NCBI RefSeq assembly: GCF_016469035.1
Contig: NZ_JAEHJZ010000018.1
Coordinates: 1-64,000 of the forward strand
DNA: 64,000 bases
From: Gelidibacter salicanalis
GTDB taxonomy: Bacteria > Bacteroidota > Bacteroidia > Flavobacteriales > Flavobacteriaceae
Direction: 5' to 3'
Shown: one piece after another, positions 40,469 to 48,436 of the stretch
Numbering within the stretch: position 1 is the first letter of the stretch
How the letters are laid out: the number at the start of each line of letters is the position of its first letter
The notes under the pieces: generated by a model
What the model saw: only the letters and a program-made list of their open reading frames with translations
Databases searched by the model: none
What the model was told of the DNA's origin: nothing
Program-made: the position numbers and the translations under genes

Positions 40469-40504
40469 ATTGTGTAATTTTGATTAAATCATTAAAATTA
40501 GTAT

Positions 40505-41206
40505 ATGAAATTAGACATACCTACAAAAGGCGATAACGAAAAGATAGCAAAGGATATTATTTCTAAAATAAGAGATTTTATAAATCATAAAAACTTAGAG
40601 CCTGGTGATAAGTTGCCCTCTGAGAGAAGTCTCTCAGAAAAATTTGGGGTATCACGAGGTAACGTAAGGGAAGCAATCCAAAAATTAGAGCTATATGGAC
40701 TTTTGAAATCCATTCCCCAAAGCGGCACTTTTGTTGCAAATATTGGTATCATAGCACTTAATGGCATGATTGAAGATATTTTGCGTTTAGAAAAGCCAGA
40801 TTTTAAATCTCTGGTTGAAACAAGGATTTTATTAGAGTTAAAAACAGTCAGACTTGCAGCAAAGAGAAGAACGCCCGAAGATTTAATTCAAATGAGGGAG
40901 GCATTGGATGCTTACACCAAAAAAGTTCTCAATGGAGAAAATGCTGTGCAGGAAGATTTGTTGTTTCATTTAGCGATTGCAAAAGCTTGTGGGAATAGTA
41001 CCATGAATACGTTTATGCTTACTATTACACCAGAGATTATCACAAATTTTGAAAAACACCATGTTTGTGATATAAATGTACGGGTAATTGGTATTAAGGA
41101 GCATGAGGCCATTTTTGAGGCGATAAAAAATCAAGATCCAGAAATAGCAAAACAAAAGATGAAAGATCACTTTAGAGAACTTTATAAGTATTGTTACAAT
41201 ATTTAA
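40505..41206 (+). CDS. FadR-subfamily GntR transcription regulator of the alginate locus
   Basis: A 233-residue regulator. The N-terminal winged helix reads KLPSERSLSEKFGVSRGNVR and EAIQKLELYGLLKSIPQSGT; the C-terminal all-helical FCD ligand domain (about 85-225) has the metal-site Asp/His pattern (EDLLFHLAIAKACGN and EHEAIFEAIKN). FCD regulators often sense sugar acids. It sits inside the alginate locus and has its own TGGT..ACCA site. A repressor released by DEH or KDG is the simplest model, because the sites overlap or abut the -7 boxes. Confidence 0.9.
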   Translation: MKLDIPTKGDNEKIAKDIISKIRDFINHKNLEPGDKLPSERSLSEKFGVSRGNVREAIQKLELYGLLKSIPQSGTFVANIGIIALNGMIEDILRLEKPDFKSLVETRILLELKTVRLAAKRRTPEDLIQMREALDAYTKKVLNGENAVQEDLLFHLAIAKACGNSTMNTFMLTITPEIITNFEKHHVCDINVRVIGIKEHEAIFEAIKNQDPEIAKQKMKDHFRELYKYCYNI

Positions 41207-41228
41207 AAAATTAGAATGAAAGTATAAA

Positions 41229-41268
41229 TGCACGCTTGTGTTTTCATTGGGTAAAATGGAGGGAAGTA
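41229..41268 (+). repeat. Leader motif shared with susC
   Basis: TGCACGC (41229-41235) followed by TGGAGGGAAGTA (41257-41268). The same two words in the same order occur in the susC leader at 35524-35530 and 35557-35568 (start-to-start spacing 28 and 33 nt). It may be a shared RNA element or binding site. Confidence 0.45.
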
Positions 41269-41338
41269 AGTAGATTCATAAATAATTTCATCCGAAATTA
41301 TGAGGTAATCAGCTCACTTTTATAGATAAAAAATAGTT

Positions 41339-41368
41339 CTGTCACATTAATGGTTAATGGTGACACAG
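41339..41368 (+). promoter_or_regulatory. Inverted repeat upstream of the MFS gene
   Basis: CTGT, CAC and ATTAA pair with TTAAT, GTG and ACAG around TGG, with small bulges. It lies 28 nt before the MFS ATG and is either an operator or a leader hairpin. No TGGTAAACCA site is present here, so this operon may be controlled differently. Confidence 0.4.
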
Positions 41369-41396
41369 GAAGATTTTGTTTTAAATCGAAAAAATT

Positions 41397-42698
41397 ATGA
41401 AAGTTAAAAATTTAAGATGGTGGGTAGTGGCGTTGATCGCTATTGCTACTGTAATTAATTATATCGATCGTACATCATTAAGTGTTCTTTGGCCAGAAAT
41501 CGCTAAGGAACTGTACCCTGGACATTCAGCCGATGAGACCAAGTCCATTTACGCTCTTATTTCAATCATTTTCGTATTTTCTTATGCTTTTGGGCAAGCG
41601 ATATTCGGTAAAATATTCGATTGGGTAGGTACCCGAATAGGATTTGTACTTTCTATTGGCGTTTGGTCCATTGCCACTGCGTTACATGCTTTAGCTCAAG
41701 GGGTTTTAAGCTTTGGTATATTCCGCGCCATATTAGGTGTTGCGGAAGCTGGTAACTGGCCAGGAGCTACTAAAGGTAATGCGGAGTGGTTTCCAACCAA
41801 AGAACGTGCTCTCGCACAAGGGATTTTTAACTCTGGGGCTGCAATAGGAGGCATTATTTCCATTCCATTAATTGCATTTTTAACCATCTATTTTAGCTGG
41901 AAATCTATATTCATCTTGATTGGTCTAGCAGGTTTGCTTTGGTTGATACCATGGTGGATTTTAGTAAAAGCGCCGCCTAAAAAACATCCTTGGATTACAG
42001 ATAAAGAAAGGGAATATATTTTAACAGGCCAAAAAAATGAAGATTTTGACGGCGATGGAATCGAAGATCAGGAATATAATCCAAACACTAAAGAACTCCT
42101 TGGTCATAAACAAAGTTGGGGTGTAATTCTAGCATCAGCAGCTATTGATCCAATATGGTGGTTATTTGTTTTTTGGATACCCATTTATTTAAATGAAGTC
42201 TACGGTATGGATGTGAAATCTATTGGCCTTTATGGTTGGGTACCATATGCAGGGGCTATGTTGGGGGCTTGGTTTGGAGGACTATTAGCACAGAATAGAT
42301 TAAAGGCGGGTTGGAGTGTTAACAAAACTCGAAAAATGGTCATTACCCTAGGATGCTTAATTATGTTACCAGCATTGTTGGCAATGGCAAGTCCGGGTGG
42401 TCCAACGACAGCAGTTATTATCATGGCAGTGATCTTGTTTGGATTCCAAACAGCGATTGGAAATATTCAGACTTTACCTAGTGATCTTTTTAGTGGAAAA
42501 ACCGTAGGGACATTAGCAGGATTCTCTGGTATGGCGGCTAAACTTACCGCAGCCGGTCTAACGTATCTAGTGCCATGGTTAACGAGCGGAGGAAACTATA
42601 CTCCAGCATTTATTATCGGAGCTGCGTTAGCTATTTTAGCGTTGGCTAGTGTGTGGATATTTATTCCGAAAGTTAAACCTATGATTAAAAAAGTATAG
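41397..42698 (+). CDS. MFS transporter, hexuronate-type
   Basis: A 433-residue 12-helix permease of the anion/hexuronate symporter group, marked by INYIDRTSLSVLWPEIAKEL in helix 1 and FRAILGVAEAGNWPGATKGN in helix 4, as in ExuT/GudP-type proteins. It probably carries unsaturated uronate or DEH from periplasm to cytosol. An Asp-rich insert (DFDGDGIEDQEYNPN) in the central loop resembles a calcium-binding loop and is unusual for this family. It heads the catabolic operon that runs to 47258. Confidence 0.88.
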   Translation: MKVKNLRWWVVALIAIATVINYIDRTSLSVLWPEIAKELYPGHSADETKSIYALISIIFVFSYAFGQAIFGKIFDWVGTRIGFVLSIGVWSIATALHALAQGVLSFGIFRAILGVAEAGNWPGATKGNAEWFPTKERALAQGIFNSGAAIGGIISIPLIAFLTIYFSWKSIFILIGLAGLLWLIPWWILVKAPPKKHPWITDKEREYILTGQKNEDFDGDGIEDQEYNPNTKELLGHKQSWGVILASAAIDPIWWLFVFWIPIYLNEVYGMDVKSIGLYGWVPYAGAMLGAWFGGLLAQNRLKAGWSVNKTRKMVITLGCLIMLPALLAMASPGGPTTAVIIMAVILFGFQTAIGNIQTLPSDLFSGKTVGTLAGFSGMAAKLTAAGLTYLVPWLTSGGNYTPAFIIGAALAILALASVWIFIPKVKPMIKKV

Positions 42699-42728
42699 CA
42701 TAATTATAAATTTAAAAAATTATTAAAG

Positions 42729-43493
42729 ATGAGCAATTCAAAAGAAAAAGTAGCAGTAGTAACAGGCGCAACAGGCGGTATAGGTTTTGAAGTCGCAAAA
42801 AGATTAGGAAAAGATGGCTACACGGTAGTATTGAACGGTATTGACGATGCTGCTGGTGCTGAAAGGTTAAAGGAACTTAAGAAAGAAGGAATTACCGCCG
42901 AGTATTATGGTTTTGATGTGACAGATGAGAAACAGGTAACGTCAAACATCAAAAAGATTGGAGAAAAATATGGCAAAATTGATGTGCTCGTTAACAACGC
43001 TGGTGGATTAGGCGGAAGATCAAGATTTGAAGAAATGACCACTGAATTTTATAGATCTGTCATGGCGCTTAACCTTGACTCTGTGTTTTTTGCTTCAAGA
43101 GCTGCGATACCGTTTCTAAAAAAGGGTGATCATCCTTCTATTATTAACTACACTTCAAATGCAGGATGGACCGCAGGTGGACCGGGAGCAGGAGTATATG
43201 CAACCTCTAAAGCTGGTGTGCATGCCATTACTAGAGCCTTAGCAAAAGATTTAGCTGAATACGGCATTAGAGTAAATGCAGTATCTCCAGGGACTATTGA
43301 CACACCTTTTCACGCCCAAATTAAAGCAACCAAGCCAGAAGTTTTTGCGTCTTGGGCAGATAATATCATGTTGGGAAGATTGGGTCAACCAGAAGATGTA
43401 GCTGGTGTTGTGTCATTTTTAGCAAGTAAGGATGCATCTTTTATAACGGCTGAAACTATCCAAATTGGTGGTGGACAAGCTTTAGGTATCTAA
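42729..43493 (+). CDS. SDR-family oxidoreductase, candidate DEH reductase (first of two)
   Basis: A 254-residue short-chain dehydrogenase: cofactor motif TGATGGIG, NNAGG, catalytic Ser in YTSNAG and YATSK (YxxxK). The cofactor motif lacks the basic residue typical of NADPH-preferring members. In alginate degraders an SDR reduces DEH to 2-keto-3-deoxygluconate (KDG); either this gene or its neighbour, or both with different cofactors, should do so. It lies 30 nt after the MFS gene and 25 nt before the second SDR. Confidence 0.85.
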   Translation: MSNSKEKVAVVTGATGGIGFEVAKRLGKDGYTVVLNGIDDAAGAERLKELKKEGITAEYYGFDVTDEKQVTSNIKKIGEKYGKIDVLVNNAGGLGGRSRFEEMTTEFYRSVMALNLDSVFFASRAAIPFLKKGDHPSIINYTSNAGWTAGGPGAGVYATSKAGVHAITRALAKDLAEYGIRVNAVSPGTIDTPFHAQIKATKPEVFASWADNIMLGRLGQPEDVAGVVSFLASKDASFITAETIQIGGGQALGI

Positions 43494-43518
43494 TATTACA
43501 ATTTTAATAAAAGAAGAA

Positions 43519-44274
43519 ATGAATAAATTTAAAGGAAAAGTTGCCGTTGTAACGGGAGGTTCAAGAGATATTGGTAGAGCAATTTCTATTAGACTTGCAA
43601 AAGAAGGTGCTAAAGTAGTTGTCAACTACAATAGTTCTGAAGCTGGAGCTCATGAAACTGTAGCTGAAATAAAAGCTTTTGGAGGTGAAGCTATTGCAGT
43701 TAAGGCAGATGTCTCTAAATTAGATCACATTAAAAATTTAAAGGCAAAAACGGTTGAAGCATTTGGAGATAAAGTCGATATTCTGGTTAATAATGCCGGT
43801 GGTCTTTTTGCCCGTAAAACCTTACAAGAGTTAGATGGGTCATTTTATAACTTAGTTATGGATGTCAACTTTAAATCTACTGTTTTTGTAATGCAAGCAT
43901 TTGAACCTTTAATGGGTAAAGGAAGCTCAATCGTCAATCTTTCATCTCAAGCATCAAGAGATGGTGGTGGAGGTGGATCTTCATTATACGCATCTTCTAA
44001 AGGAGCGGTAACGACCTTTACCAGAGCAATGGCAAAAGAACTTGGGCCTAAGGGCATTCGGGTTAACGCAATCTGCCCTGGTTTGATAGGAACTAAATTT
44101 CATGATGATTTTACTAAAGATGAAATTCGTACTAAAGTGGCCGCAGGTACACCTTTAAAAAGAGAAGGTAAAGCTGCTGAAGTTGCTGATTTGGTGGCGT
44201 ATTTATGTTCAGACGAAGCTTCGTTTATCACAGGAAACAACGTGGATATCAACGGAGGACTTGCGTTTAGTTAA
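43519..44274 (+). CDS. SDR-family oxidoreductase, candidate DEH reductase (second of two)
   Basis: A 251-residue short-chain dehydrogenase with TGGSRDIG, NNAGG, catalytic Ser in NLSSQASRDG and YASSK. The Arg in the TGGSR motif and the Asn-Tyr-Asn after the second strand are FabG-like and favour NADPH. It differs from the first SDR across its length, so this is not a recent duplication. Sphingomonas alginate users have an NADPH and an NADH DEH reductase, and this pair may be comparable; that is inference. Confidence 0.85.
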   Translation: MNKFKGKVAVVTGGSRDIGRAISIRLAKEGAKVVVNYNSSEAGAHETVAEIKAFGGEAIAVKADVSKLDHIKNLKAKTVEAFGDKVDILVNNAGGLFARKTLQELDGSFYNLVMDVNFKSTVFVMQAFEPLMGKGSSIVNLSSQASRDGGGGGSSLYASSKGAVTTFTRAMAKELGPKGIRVNAICPGLIGTKFHDDFTKDEIRTKVAAGTPLKREGKAAEVADLVAYLCSDEASFITGNNVDINGGLAFS

Positions 44275-44305
44275 ATTATGATTATAGTTCATAAAAGTAA
44301 GAAAT

Positions 44306-45328
44306 ATGGGTAAAGTAGTCACCTTTGGAGAAATTATGTTGCGGTTATCAACAGAACGGCATTTGCGTTTTTCTCAAGCAAATTTCTTTGCAGCGTCTTA
44401 TGGCGGTGGCGAATTTAACGTCGCTGTTTCTCTAGCTAATTATGGTATTCCCACAGCGTTTGTAACACGTCTTCCTGATAATGAAATTGGTGCTTGTGCC
44501 TTAAAAGAAATGCGCAAGTTTAATGTGGAAACTACTAATGTCATTTATGGCGGCGACCGTTTGGGCATTTATTATCTTGAAACCGGTGCAGGTACTCGAG
44601 GAAGCAATGTCGTTTATGATAGAGCCAATAGTTCTATGGCCACCATTCAAAAGGGAGCAATAGATTGGAAAGCTGTATTGAAAGATGCCACTTGGTTTCA
44701 TTGGAGTGGAATTACACCTGCCATATCAGAATCAGCCGCACAAGAATGTTTGGAGGCTGTAAAAGCAGCTCATGAATTAGGGATTACGATCTCATCAGAT
44801 TTGAATTATAGATCAAAATTATGGCAATATGGAAAATCGCCAAAAGAGGTCATGCCAGAACTGCTGAAATACAGCAATGTCATCCTTGGCGATCTTGACA
44901 CCGCATTTTTTATGCTTGGACAGGATAAAGTCAACCCAAATTATCAAGATGAAAAATCACTTCCGGTTTTATATGATAAATTGTTTGAAATTTGCCCAAA
45001 TCTGAATACTGCAGCAACCACATTAAGATATTCTATTAGTGCATCACACCAACAAATTGGAGGTGTTTTATATGATGGTAAACGCTTGTTAACTGCTGAT
45101 ATTAAAGACGTCACTCCCGTAGTTGATCGCGTTGGAAGTGGTGATGCCTTTATGGGTGGATTGATTTACGGATTAGTTAATGATTCCAATGACAAAAAAA
45201 GAGCTTTGGATATTGCCGTAGCTGCATGTTGTTTAAAACATACCATTTCAGGGGATATTAATTTGACAACCCTTGATGAAATAGAAAAATTAATAAGTGG
45301 AGATGCTTCAGGAAAAGTGTCGAGATAA
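44306..45328 (+). CDS. kdgK: 2-keto-3-deoxygluconate kinase (PfkB family)
   Basis: A 340-residue ribokinase-fold kinase. The N-terminal sugar site is in YGGGEFNVAVSLANYGIPTA, and the C-terminal motif DRVGSGDAFMGGLIYG holds the catalytic Asp and anion hole. The start VTFGEIMLRLSTERHLRFSQ is typical of KDG kinases. It phosphorylates KDG to KDPG, the substrate of the aldolase three genes on. It is slightly longer than average (about 310). Confidence 0.9.
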   Translation: MGKVVTFGEIMLRLSTERHLRFSQANFFAASYGGGEFNVAVSLANYGIPTAFVTRLPDNEIGACALKEMRKFNVETTNVIYGGDRLGIYYLETGAGTRGSNVVYDRANSSMATIQKGAIDWKAVLKDATWFHWSGITPAISESAAQECLEAVKAAHELGITISSDLNYRSKLWQYGKSPKEVMPELLKYSNVILGDLDTAFFMLGQDKVNPNYQDEKSLPVLYDKLFEICPNLNTAATTLRYSISASHQQIGGVLYDGKRLLTADIKDVTPVVDRVGSGDAFMGGLIYGLVNDSNDKKRALDIAVAACCLKHTISGDINLTTLDEIEKLISGDASGKVSR

Positions 45329-45361
45329 GTGATTATCATCTTCTTTTGTAACAAATAGCAA

Positions 45362-46588
45362 ATGACAACAAATAAAAAATCAGTTTTGATTTTATGCGGT
45401 GGTGGTCCTGCACCTGGTATCAATTCTGTTATAAGCACTGTTGCAAAGGTTTTTCTAAATGATGGTTATCGTGTTATAGGTTTGCACGAAGGCTTTAAAG
45501 GGCTTTTTACTGAAAATCCAGAGCTAAAAGAATTTGATTTTTTTCACGCCGATAGAATATTCAGTAGAGGTGGTTCAACGCTGATCATGAGTCGTTTTAA
45601 GCCTAAAGATGAAAAATTAAATTTGAAGATTTTTAAAGATTATAATGTCAAATTATTAGTTACTATTGGAGGGGATGATACAGCATCGACCGCAAATAGA
45701 ATTACCCAATATTTACAAAAGGAAAACATTTTAATTTCCAATATCCACGTTCCCAAGACCATTGACAACGATTTGCCGTTACCGGATAGAAACCCGACTT
45801 TTGGATTTCATTCTGCAAAAGACGAGGGAGTTAGAATAGGAAATACGGCTTATGAAGACGCAAGAACCAGCCAAAACTGGTTTGTGATGTCGGCCATGGG
45901 ACGGTCTGCAGGCCATTTGGCATTTGGAATTGCCGCAAGCTGTCATTTTCCAATGATGGTCATTCCTGAAATGTTCAATAAGACTGAAATAACTTTGGAT
46001 AAGGTAGTTCGCTTGGTTATTTCATCAATAATTAAAAGAAAACTATTAAATATCAATTATGGTGTAGCCATGATAAGTGAGGGTATTTTCCATAATTTAT
46101 CAAAATCAGAACTTGACAAAAGCAGAATTAATTTCACTTATGATTCACACGGCCATCCAGAATTGGGAAATGTGAGTAAATCCCATATTTTAAATGTGCT
46201 GGTTGAAAACAGACTGAAGGAAATAGGATTGGATGTTAAAACACGACCTATTGAACTGGGTTATGAGCTCCGTTGTTGCAGGCCCATCGGTTTTGACCTG
46301 ACTTTGTGTACCCTTTTGGGGATTGGAGTCAAAAAATTGTTTGATGAAGGAAAAAGTGGGTGTTTGGTATCTGCAAATTCACGAGGAGAAATACTTCCTC
46401 TATATCTCACCGATTTGCAGGATGAAGAAGGAAAAATTAGACCCCGGTTGGTTGAAATAGATTCTGAATTTGCACATTTATGTTTTCAGAATCTACATTA
46501 TTTGAAAGCAAGTGATTATGGAATATTAAAGGATTTTAATATAAATCCTGAAGACTATGATTTTGATAAAATACTAATAGAAAAATAA
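45362..46588 (+). CDS. 6-phosphofructokinase with pyrophosphate-type motifs
   Basis: A 408-residue PfkA-family protein. The donor-binding motif is GGDDT (103-107) instead of the GGDGS of ATP enzymes, and the catalytic motif is PKTIDND (131-137) instead of PGTIDND. Asp at the second position of the pair and Lys before TIDND are the known marks of pyrophosphate-dependent enzymes. Such enzymes work in both directions. Between KDG kinase and KDPG aldolase it could turn aldolase-derived triose (as fructose-1,6-bisphosphate) into fructose-6-phosphate for biosynthesis. Co-transcribed: 33 nt after kdgK and 1 nt before the aldolase. Confidence 0.88.
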   Translation: MTTNKKSVLILCGGGPAPGINSVISTVAKVFLNDGYRVIGLHEGFKGLFTENPELKEFDFFHADRIFSRGGSTLIMSRFKPKDEKLNLKIFKDYNVKLLVTIGGDDTASTANRITQYLQKENILISNIHVPKTIDNDLPLPDRNPTFGFHSAKDEGVRIGNTAYEDARTSQNWFVMSAMGRSAGHLAFGIAASCHFPMMVIPEMFNKTEITLDKVVRLVISSIIKRKLLNINYGVAMISEGIFHNLSKSELDKSRINFTYDSHGHPELGNVSKSHILNVLVENRLKEIGLDVKTRPIELGYELRCCRPIGFDLTLCTLLGIGVKKLFDEGKSGCLVSANSRGEILPLYLTDLQDEEGKIRPRLVEIDSEFAHLCFQNLHYLKASDYGILKDFNINPEDYDFDKILIEK

Positions 46589-46589
46589 A

Positions 46590-47258
46590 ATGGCACAATA
46601 TTCAAGAATTGAAGTCGCAACAGTAATGGCGAAAACTGGCTTAGTGCCATTATTTTACCACGATGATGTTGAGGTAAGTAAAAAAGTTTTAAAGGCATGC
46701 TATGATGGTGGTGCACGTTTGTTGGAATTTACAAGTCGAGGAGATTTTGCTTATGAGATCTTTGCAGAATTAAACAAATATGCCATTGCAGAACTTCCAG
46801 GAATGGTGTTGGGCATTGGGTCTGTTACGGATGCAGCGGCTGCGTCATTATATATGCAGCTAGGAGCCAATTTTATTGTTACTCCTGTGTTGAGGGAAGA
46901 TATTGCATTGGTCTGTAATAGGCGCAAAGTACTCTGGTCCCCTGGTTGTGCTACCTTGACCGAGATTGCCAAAGCGGAAGAATTGGGCTGTGAAATTGTT
47001 AAATTATTTCCTGGTGATGCGTATAGCCCAGGTTATGTGAAAGCAATGAAAGGGCCGTGTCCATGGACAAGCATCATGCCTACAGGTGGCGTTGCGCCAA
47101 CAAAGGAGAGTTTGACCTCATGGTTTGATGCTGGGGTTACTTGTGTAGGGATAGGATCTAAACTTATTGTGAAGCATAGCAGTGGCAACTTCGATTACGC
47201 CGAAATAGAACGATTGACGGCATTTTCCATAAAATGCATAAAGCAAATTAAAAGTTAA
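46590..47258 (+). CDS. eda: KDPG (2-keto-3-deoxy-6-phosphogluconate) aldolase
   Basis: A 222-residue class I aldolase splitting KDPG into pyruvate and glyceraldehyde-3-phosphate. The Schiff-base Lys138 is in EIVKLFPGD; Glu46 and Arg50 are in LLEFTSRG; the phosphate loop is MPTGGVAPT. Full length. It starts one base after the phosphofructokinase and is the last intact enzyme gene of the locus, 5 nt before a cut-off LacI gene. Confidence 0.93.
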   Translation: MAQYSRIEVATVMAKTGLVPLFYHDDVEVSKKVLKACYDGGARLLEFTSRGDFAYEIFAELNKYAIAELPGMVLGIGSVTDAAAASLYMQLGANFIVTPVLREDIALVCNRRKVLWSPGCATLTEIAKAEELGCEIVKLFPGDAYSPGYVKAMKGPCPWTSIMPTGGVAPTKESLTSWFDAGVTCVGIGSKLIVKHSSGNFDYAEIERLTAFSIKCIKQIKS

Positions 47259-47263
47259 TACTC

Positions 47264-47569
47264 ATGCATCAAGCGGCAATCACACTTAAGAAAATTTCTA
47301 GACTCTCAGGGTATTCGGTTTCTACAGTGTCAAAAGCGCTTAATGATAAGAAAGACATGAGTACTGAAACTAGGGAAACTATTTTAAATATTGCCAAAAA
47401 GTACAATTATGTGCCGAATTATTACGCCATTGCTCTGCGTAAACAGCAAACAAAAACCTTGGCTGTCATTATTCCGCATAGTTCCGAGCAGTTTTATGGC
47501 GATCTTCTGTCTGAGATTCAAAATATGACTCCGAGCTTATTCGGGGCTAAACTAACTGACAGTCACTAA
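47264..47569 (+). pseudogene. LacI-family regulator, truncated after the DNA-binding domain
   Basis: The helix-turn-helix and hinge are intact (ITLKKISRLSGYSVSTVSKA, AKKYNYVPNYYAIALRKQQT) and the ligand domain starts (TLAVIIPHSSEQFYGDLLSE). At about codon 87 the sequence runs into a repeat (AAATATGACTCCGAGC) and the frame closes soon after. A full LacI protein has about 340 residues. It begins 5 nt after the aldolase, so it was once the last gene of the operon. The DNA-binding part alone would lack effector control. Confidence 0.85.
47521..47551. repeat. Repeat R1, copy 1 (junction that cuts off lacI)
   Basis: AAATATGACTCCGAGC followed by TTATTCGGGGCTAAA. Its second copy is at 49083-49112, with one base exchange and one base missing. 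It marks the exact point where LacI similarity stops. Confidence 0.7.
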
Positions 47570-47684
47570 AATGTTCGTCAGTTTCTAATTTCTGAATTCG
47601 GAATAAGATTCTTGCCTTTGCCTAAAAGTCTTTTAACTTTTTCAGCCATTTGTCAAATTCAGTTGTTTTCTCACTAAAGAACAT
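47553..47684 (-). pseudogene. HigB-type toxin relic
   Basis: On the minus strand an ATG at 47684 starts FFSEKTTEFDKWLKKLKDF, then a TAG, then AKARILFRIQKLETDEHFSD in the same frame before running into repeat R1. This is the N-terminal half of RelE/HigB addiction toxins, with one nonsense codon and the C-terminal half lost. No antitoxin gene is seen. It points to an earlier mobile or cassette gene at this place. Confidence 0.6.
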
Positions 47685-48189
47685 ATGTATTGTATCTACT
47701 TGGATACAAGTCTAAGTAGAATTTCTGAATAATATTAGTTTGGATGGGTTTTTCAGTAGAGTGAGTTTAATTCTGAGCAGCAGTTGGAAAAAAGAGAAGT
47801 TGCCAAAACTACAGGCAGAACTGGCCACGGCAAAGATGGCACCTGAAATAAGAATACAGCCACTTTTGCACCGCTGGTGTCCTATCCCTATCTGTAAAAA
47901 AGGGAGATTGCATACGATTCCTGTTCAATGATCGTGGGCGTCCCGAGAATTGGCGAGTTTTACTAAAAGAATAGGAAATTGAATCTAAGCAACTAAAGAT
48001 TATTCTGCAAATGCGGACTGGCTCTGCTATGCCCTAATTTTAAAATTAAACCATAAAAACCAGAGATTGTTAATCAAAATCACTAAAAAGCGGCAGAAAA
48101 CCTTAGAAAACAAGCAAGTTTTGTATGTTTTGTCTACATCAATCAGAACCCAACTTCAACTATCATTCCCTCAACTTAACGTTTTACCC
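47685..48189. other. Decayed stretch with coding-like traces
   Basis: No intact gene. Between about 47760 and 48010 short frames in changing registers (for example EQQLEKREVAK, then KKGDCIRFLFNDRGRPENW in another) suggest an old gene broken by frameshifts, but I cannot name it. Confidence 0.35.
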
Positions 48190-48266
48190 ATAGACGGCAA
48201 ATCAACCGGATTCGTCAACACAGGAGTCAGCTCTAGCCTATCGGCGAGCCGAATCCTTAGTTATTG
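48190..48266. repeat. Two-block cassette-type repeat, copy A
   Basis: Block 1 (48190-48223) begins ATAGACGGCAAATCAACC; block 2 (48240-48266) begins ATCGGCGAGCCGA and ends TTAGTTATTG. The same blocks occur at 49164-49274 with a different spacer (16 nt here, 50 nt there). It lies downstream of the lipoprotein gene on the minus strand. Confidence 0.7.
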
Positions 48267-48436
48267 TAAACTGGGCTTTTTTTCTCAGTTTAGTTTTTTA
48301 ATACGTTGCGATTGTCAGTCCGCTGTTCTTCCCCTAACTCTAAAAATTTGCTTTAAAAATCACCTTTTTGAGTGGTAAATCGGATTTTATGGTCAGAACT
48401 TACATTAATTTCTATTCTTCAGGTCGTAGCTCTATT

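Noticed and set aside
43519-44274. Calling the second SDR a FabG of fatty acid synthesis
   Set aside because: FabG-like motifs are shared by many SDRs; the position in the alginate operon makes a sugar-acid reductase more likely.
48067-48378. A 103-codon plus-strand frame across repeat copy A
   Set aside because: It reads through the conserved repeat blocks, which recur in a different frame context at copy B, so coding is unlikely.
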